The notes under the pieces are model-generated. The model was not told the origin of the DNA. It worked only from the letters and a program-made list of their open reading frames with translations, and ran no database searches. A DNA stretch of 64,000 nucleotides from Temnopleurus reevesii (Eukaryota; Echinodermata; Echinoidea; Temnopleuroida; Temnopleuridae): positions 265,072-329,071 of the forward strand of contig BQKZ01000013.1 in NCBI GenBank assembly GCA_036244855.1, written 5' to 3'. Positions 63,067-64,000 of this stretch are shown piece after piece. The position numbers and the translations under genes were made by a program. Position 1 is the first letter of the stretch, and the number at the start of each line of letters is the position of its first letter.

Positions 63067-64000
63067 CTAATTTTGATCGTGCAGGACCCCTCTTGTTGCG
63101 ACGGCATCCTGATAAAATATTGATCAATAAATAAGTAAATGAATAAATATATGAATGAATAAATCGTAATTATTTCTTATTTTATTCATTCTATATCATT
63201 TATCACAGTCCCACCAAGCGGTCGTTGTGGTAATGGTTGGATCTACGACACGTCATCTGGAAACTGTTACAGATATGAACCAGAGTATCGAAGCTGGCAA
63301 GAATCAGATAACCAATGCCATTTCGAGGGAGGACGACTAACTAGCCTTACTAACTACCTGGAAACTGAATTTGTTCAAAGTGAGTCCATATTTCATAAAT
63401 GTATATTGTTATCAACCACAATGATGTTGTGAACAATAGATAAAGCTGCGATGCTTATCAAAACACCTTATGTCGTAACATATGTGATACGAAAGAGCGG
63501 AAGCATTAACAGTCTAAAATATATGGCTCTCGCGATAGTCGATACGAACAATTCTAAAAAATGATTGAGTTACGTGCTGTAATTCAACCACAACAAGTTT
63601 TTTCTACACCATGTTCGACGGGCAATACATATCAACTTAACAAATAGGCATACAACTCGATGGATTATGTCGTCCATTTATTGTTCGTTTACATGATTGG
63701 ATGTATAAAGAAACACTAAAGACTATTCCAATTAAGAATGAACAAAGAAACGGCACCGTTTATTAAATTTTATGAGATTCAAATATGAATTAATTGGAAT
63801 AAAGTCGATCAGAAGCAAATGTTTTGAGAATTATAATGATGAAAATTATTTTACGCCTTGCTGTCGTTTTACAGGGTATGCCCAGTACTACTACAACAAC
63901 GGAGTGAATTCATTTTGGATTGGTCTTCATGCTACCAATCTAAACTATGGATTCCAGTGGTCTGATGGAGGTCCGCTTGCTTACCTTAATTGGCAGAATG
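48407..64000 (+). CDS. Multi-CTLD C-type lectin (mannose-receptor-like), 3' partial
   Basis: Exons: 48407-48449, 51709-51857, 52204-52322, 52779-52909, 53571-53791, 54731-54822, 55292-55398, 56072-56198, 56615-56697, 56918-57037, 57688-57759, 58761-58793, 59087-59251, 59857-59945, 61196-61343, 61734-61772, 63209-63379, 63875-beyond the edge. Phases match at every junction. The start exon encodes [14 protein letters not shown], and with the next exon gives a signal peptide with likely cleavage after ALS. At least five C-type lectin domains follow, identified by WIGL-type motifs and spaced cysteines. Every domain border is a phase-1 intron. No fibronectin-II or ricin-B domain precedes the first CTLD, unlike the vertebrate mannose receptor. 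Role: extracellular glycan recognition, plausibly immune. Membrane anchor and total length are unknown. Confidence 0.9.
48450..51708 (+). other. First intron of the lectin gene
   Basis: About 3.3 kb between the signal peptide exon and CTLD 1, AT-rich, containing the SINE at 50645-50945. Otherwise no gene seen. Confidence 0.6.
50645..50945 (+). mobile_element. tRNA-derived SINE, copy 1
   Basis: The tRNA-like head has an A-box-like GGTGTAGTGGTTCTGAC (about 50653-50669) and a perfect B box GGTTCGAATCC (50696-50706). A non-tRNA body follows, then an ATT microsatellite tail. It shares head and body words with 57800-58080. It lies in the first intron of the lectin gene. Confidence 0.85.
51709..52909 (+). 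CDS. CTLD 1, complete mannose-type site
   Basis: Three exons. Starts [13 protein letters not shown], continues through [29 protein letters not shown], then NWAPNEPNN and [20 protein letters not shown], the later Glu and WND are the residues that bind calcium and mannose/GlcNAc-type sugars in classical CTLDs, so sugar binding is predicted. A single N at 52919 lies just inside the following intron and does not affect coding. Confidence 0.9.
53571..55398 (+). CDS. CTLD 2, altered calcium site
   Basis: Three exons. Starts [17 protein letters not shown], then [45 protein letters not shown] and FICERPE. EPN is kept, but WND is replaced by WSVD, so binding may be weakened. Its introns fall at different places from those in CTLD 1, so the two are not a recent duplication. 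Confidence 0.88.
55470..55660. repeat. CA-rich microsatellite region
   Basis: Interrupted CACA/CATA repeats just after CTLD 2. Confidence 0.8.
56072..57759 (+). CDS. CTLD 3, calcium-sugar site lost
   Basis: Four exons. Starts [15 protein letters not shown], then [54 protein letters not shown] and FVCKIKA. EPN is replaced by LPT, and WND by WYQN. The fold cysteines are kept, so it should fold but not bind sugar in the classical way. Confidence 0.87.
57800..58080 (+). mobile_element. tRNA-derived SINE, copy 2 (older)
   Basis: Shares GTGGTTCTGAC, GCCTTTCA, the GGTAATAAT motif and TATATAAAT body words with copy 1, and ends in TATTATTATA. The B box is degenerate (GGTTAGAGTCC at 57859-57869), so it is an older copy. 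Confidence 0.8.
58761..58793 (+). CDS. 33-nt linker exon
   Basis: Phase 1-1 exon encoding [11 protein letters not shown], a Thr/Pro/Ser-rich spacer between CTLD 3 and 4, possibly O-glycosylated. Being symmetric, it can be skipped without frameshift. Confidence 0.7.
59087..61343 (+). CDS. CTLD 4, complete mannose-type site
   Basis: Exons 59087-59251, 59857-59945 and 61196-61343. Starts [17 protein letters not shown], then [42 protein letters not shown] and [11 protein letters not shown], Glu and WND are all kept. The third exon also exists as a truncated near-copy at 60441-60566. Confidence 0.88.
60441..60566 (+). pseudogene. Truncated duplicate of the third CTLD 4 exon
   Basis: 126 nt matching 61196-61321 with three differences that I see, all at third positions and synonymous (CTA/CTG, GAG/GAA, TGC/TGT). 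It is cut by a single N at 60567 before its donor. The upstream intron sequences of both copies are also alignable but more diverged, with indels. Most likely the other haplotype placed in tandem. Confidence 0.8.
60620..60815 (-). mobile_element. LINE reverse-transcriptase C-terminal fragment, antisense
   Basis: The minus strand encodes [34 protein letters not shown] and [11 protein letters not shown] then a stop. The pattern [FY]-x-G-P-x-x-W-N-x-L-P with a following SLxxFKxxL is the standard C-terminus of CR1/L2/jockey-type retrotransposon proteins. It sits only in the second haplotype-like intron copy. Confidence 0.75.
61734..61772 (+). CDS. 39-nt linker exon
   Basis: Phase 1-1 exon encoding [12 protein letters not shown] plus split codons, a Thr/Pro-rich spacer between CTLD 4 and 5. 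Confidence 0.7.
62036..63071 (+). mobile_element. 5'-truncated LINE with ACTAA tail
   Basis: An open frame at 62036-62620 encodes [71 protein letters not shown] and [11 protein letters not shown], the C-terminal part of a non-LTR reverse-transcriptase protein. The 3' UTR ends in about six ACTAA units (about 63041-63071), the short tandem tail typical of CR1/L2-like elements. The first codons are likely host sequence. The frame is unbroken over about 190 codons, suggesting a young insertion. Confidence 0.85.
63209..64000 (+). CDS. CTLD 5, partial at window edge
   Basis: Exons 63209-63379 and 63875-64000+. Encodes [48 protein letters not shown] and LAYLNWQN. The window ends before the calcium-site loop, so sugar binding cannot be judged. 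Confidence 0.85.

Noticed and set aside
1..64000. CRISPR arrays, operons, bacterial promoters or phage features
   Set aside because: None seen. The sequence is clearly from an animal nuclear genome.

Overview
The window is animal nuclear DNA: AT-rich, with short GT-AG exons in long introns, long AT-rich 3' UTRs, MITEs, tRNA-derived SINEs, LINE fragments, poly-G tracts and N gaps. The gene content (PRUNE2/BNIP2 family, STARD2/PCTP, multi-domain C-type lectin) and the repeat style suggest a marine deuterostome, most likely a sea urchin or other echinoderm. That assignment is inference; no taxon-specific marker was tested.

1-33.7 kb, plus strand: one very large gene, a PRUNE2 (BMCC1)-like protein. 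I could chain 14 exons with consistent phase: a possible start exon (464-497), a prune DHHA2-domain exon (5311-5405), a giant exon (6347-16960), linker exons with W-acidic motifs (18362-20477), four BCH/CRAL-TRIO exons (21122-23219), two tiny exons (24785-24806, 25657-25675) and a last exon with a charged tail (30010-30617). After removing an obvious assembly artefact (12279-13448) the coding length is 11,556 nt, exactly 3852 codons including the stop. One in-frame TAG (14489) interrupts the giant exon. The acidic middle carries clustered NPF/DPF motifs, a clathrin-box-like LLDLD and several families of internal repeats, suggesting an adaptor linking endocytic machinery to kinesin.

33.7-38.0 kb: intergenic or 3' UTR sequence between two convergent genes, with one MITE. 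38.0-43.0 kb, minus strand: a complete six-exon PCTP/STARD2-like START-domain gene (208 residues). Its last intron is packed with repeats: a perfect hairpin, a possible transposon relic, a 13-bp minisatellite, a long inverted repeat and a TA-flanked MITE. A GC-rich promoter lies at about 43.0-43.2 kb.

43.2-48.4 kb: mostly non-coding, with two weak orphan exon candidates, a 628-bp N gap and microsatellites.

48.4-64.0 kb, plus strand: a secreted or membrane multi-CTLD protein (mannose-receptor-like lectin). It has a signal peptide exon, at least five C-type lectin domains, short Thr/Pro-rich linker exons, and phase-1 introns at every domain border. Domains 1 and 4 keep full EPN/WND calcium-sugar sites, domain 2 is altered and domain 3 has lost the site. 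The gene runs off the right edge. Its introns hold two tRNA-derived SINEs and two truncated LINE reverse-transcriptase fragments. One exon (60441-60566) is present twice across a single-N junction, probably two haplotypes laid end to end.
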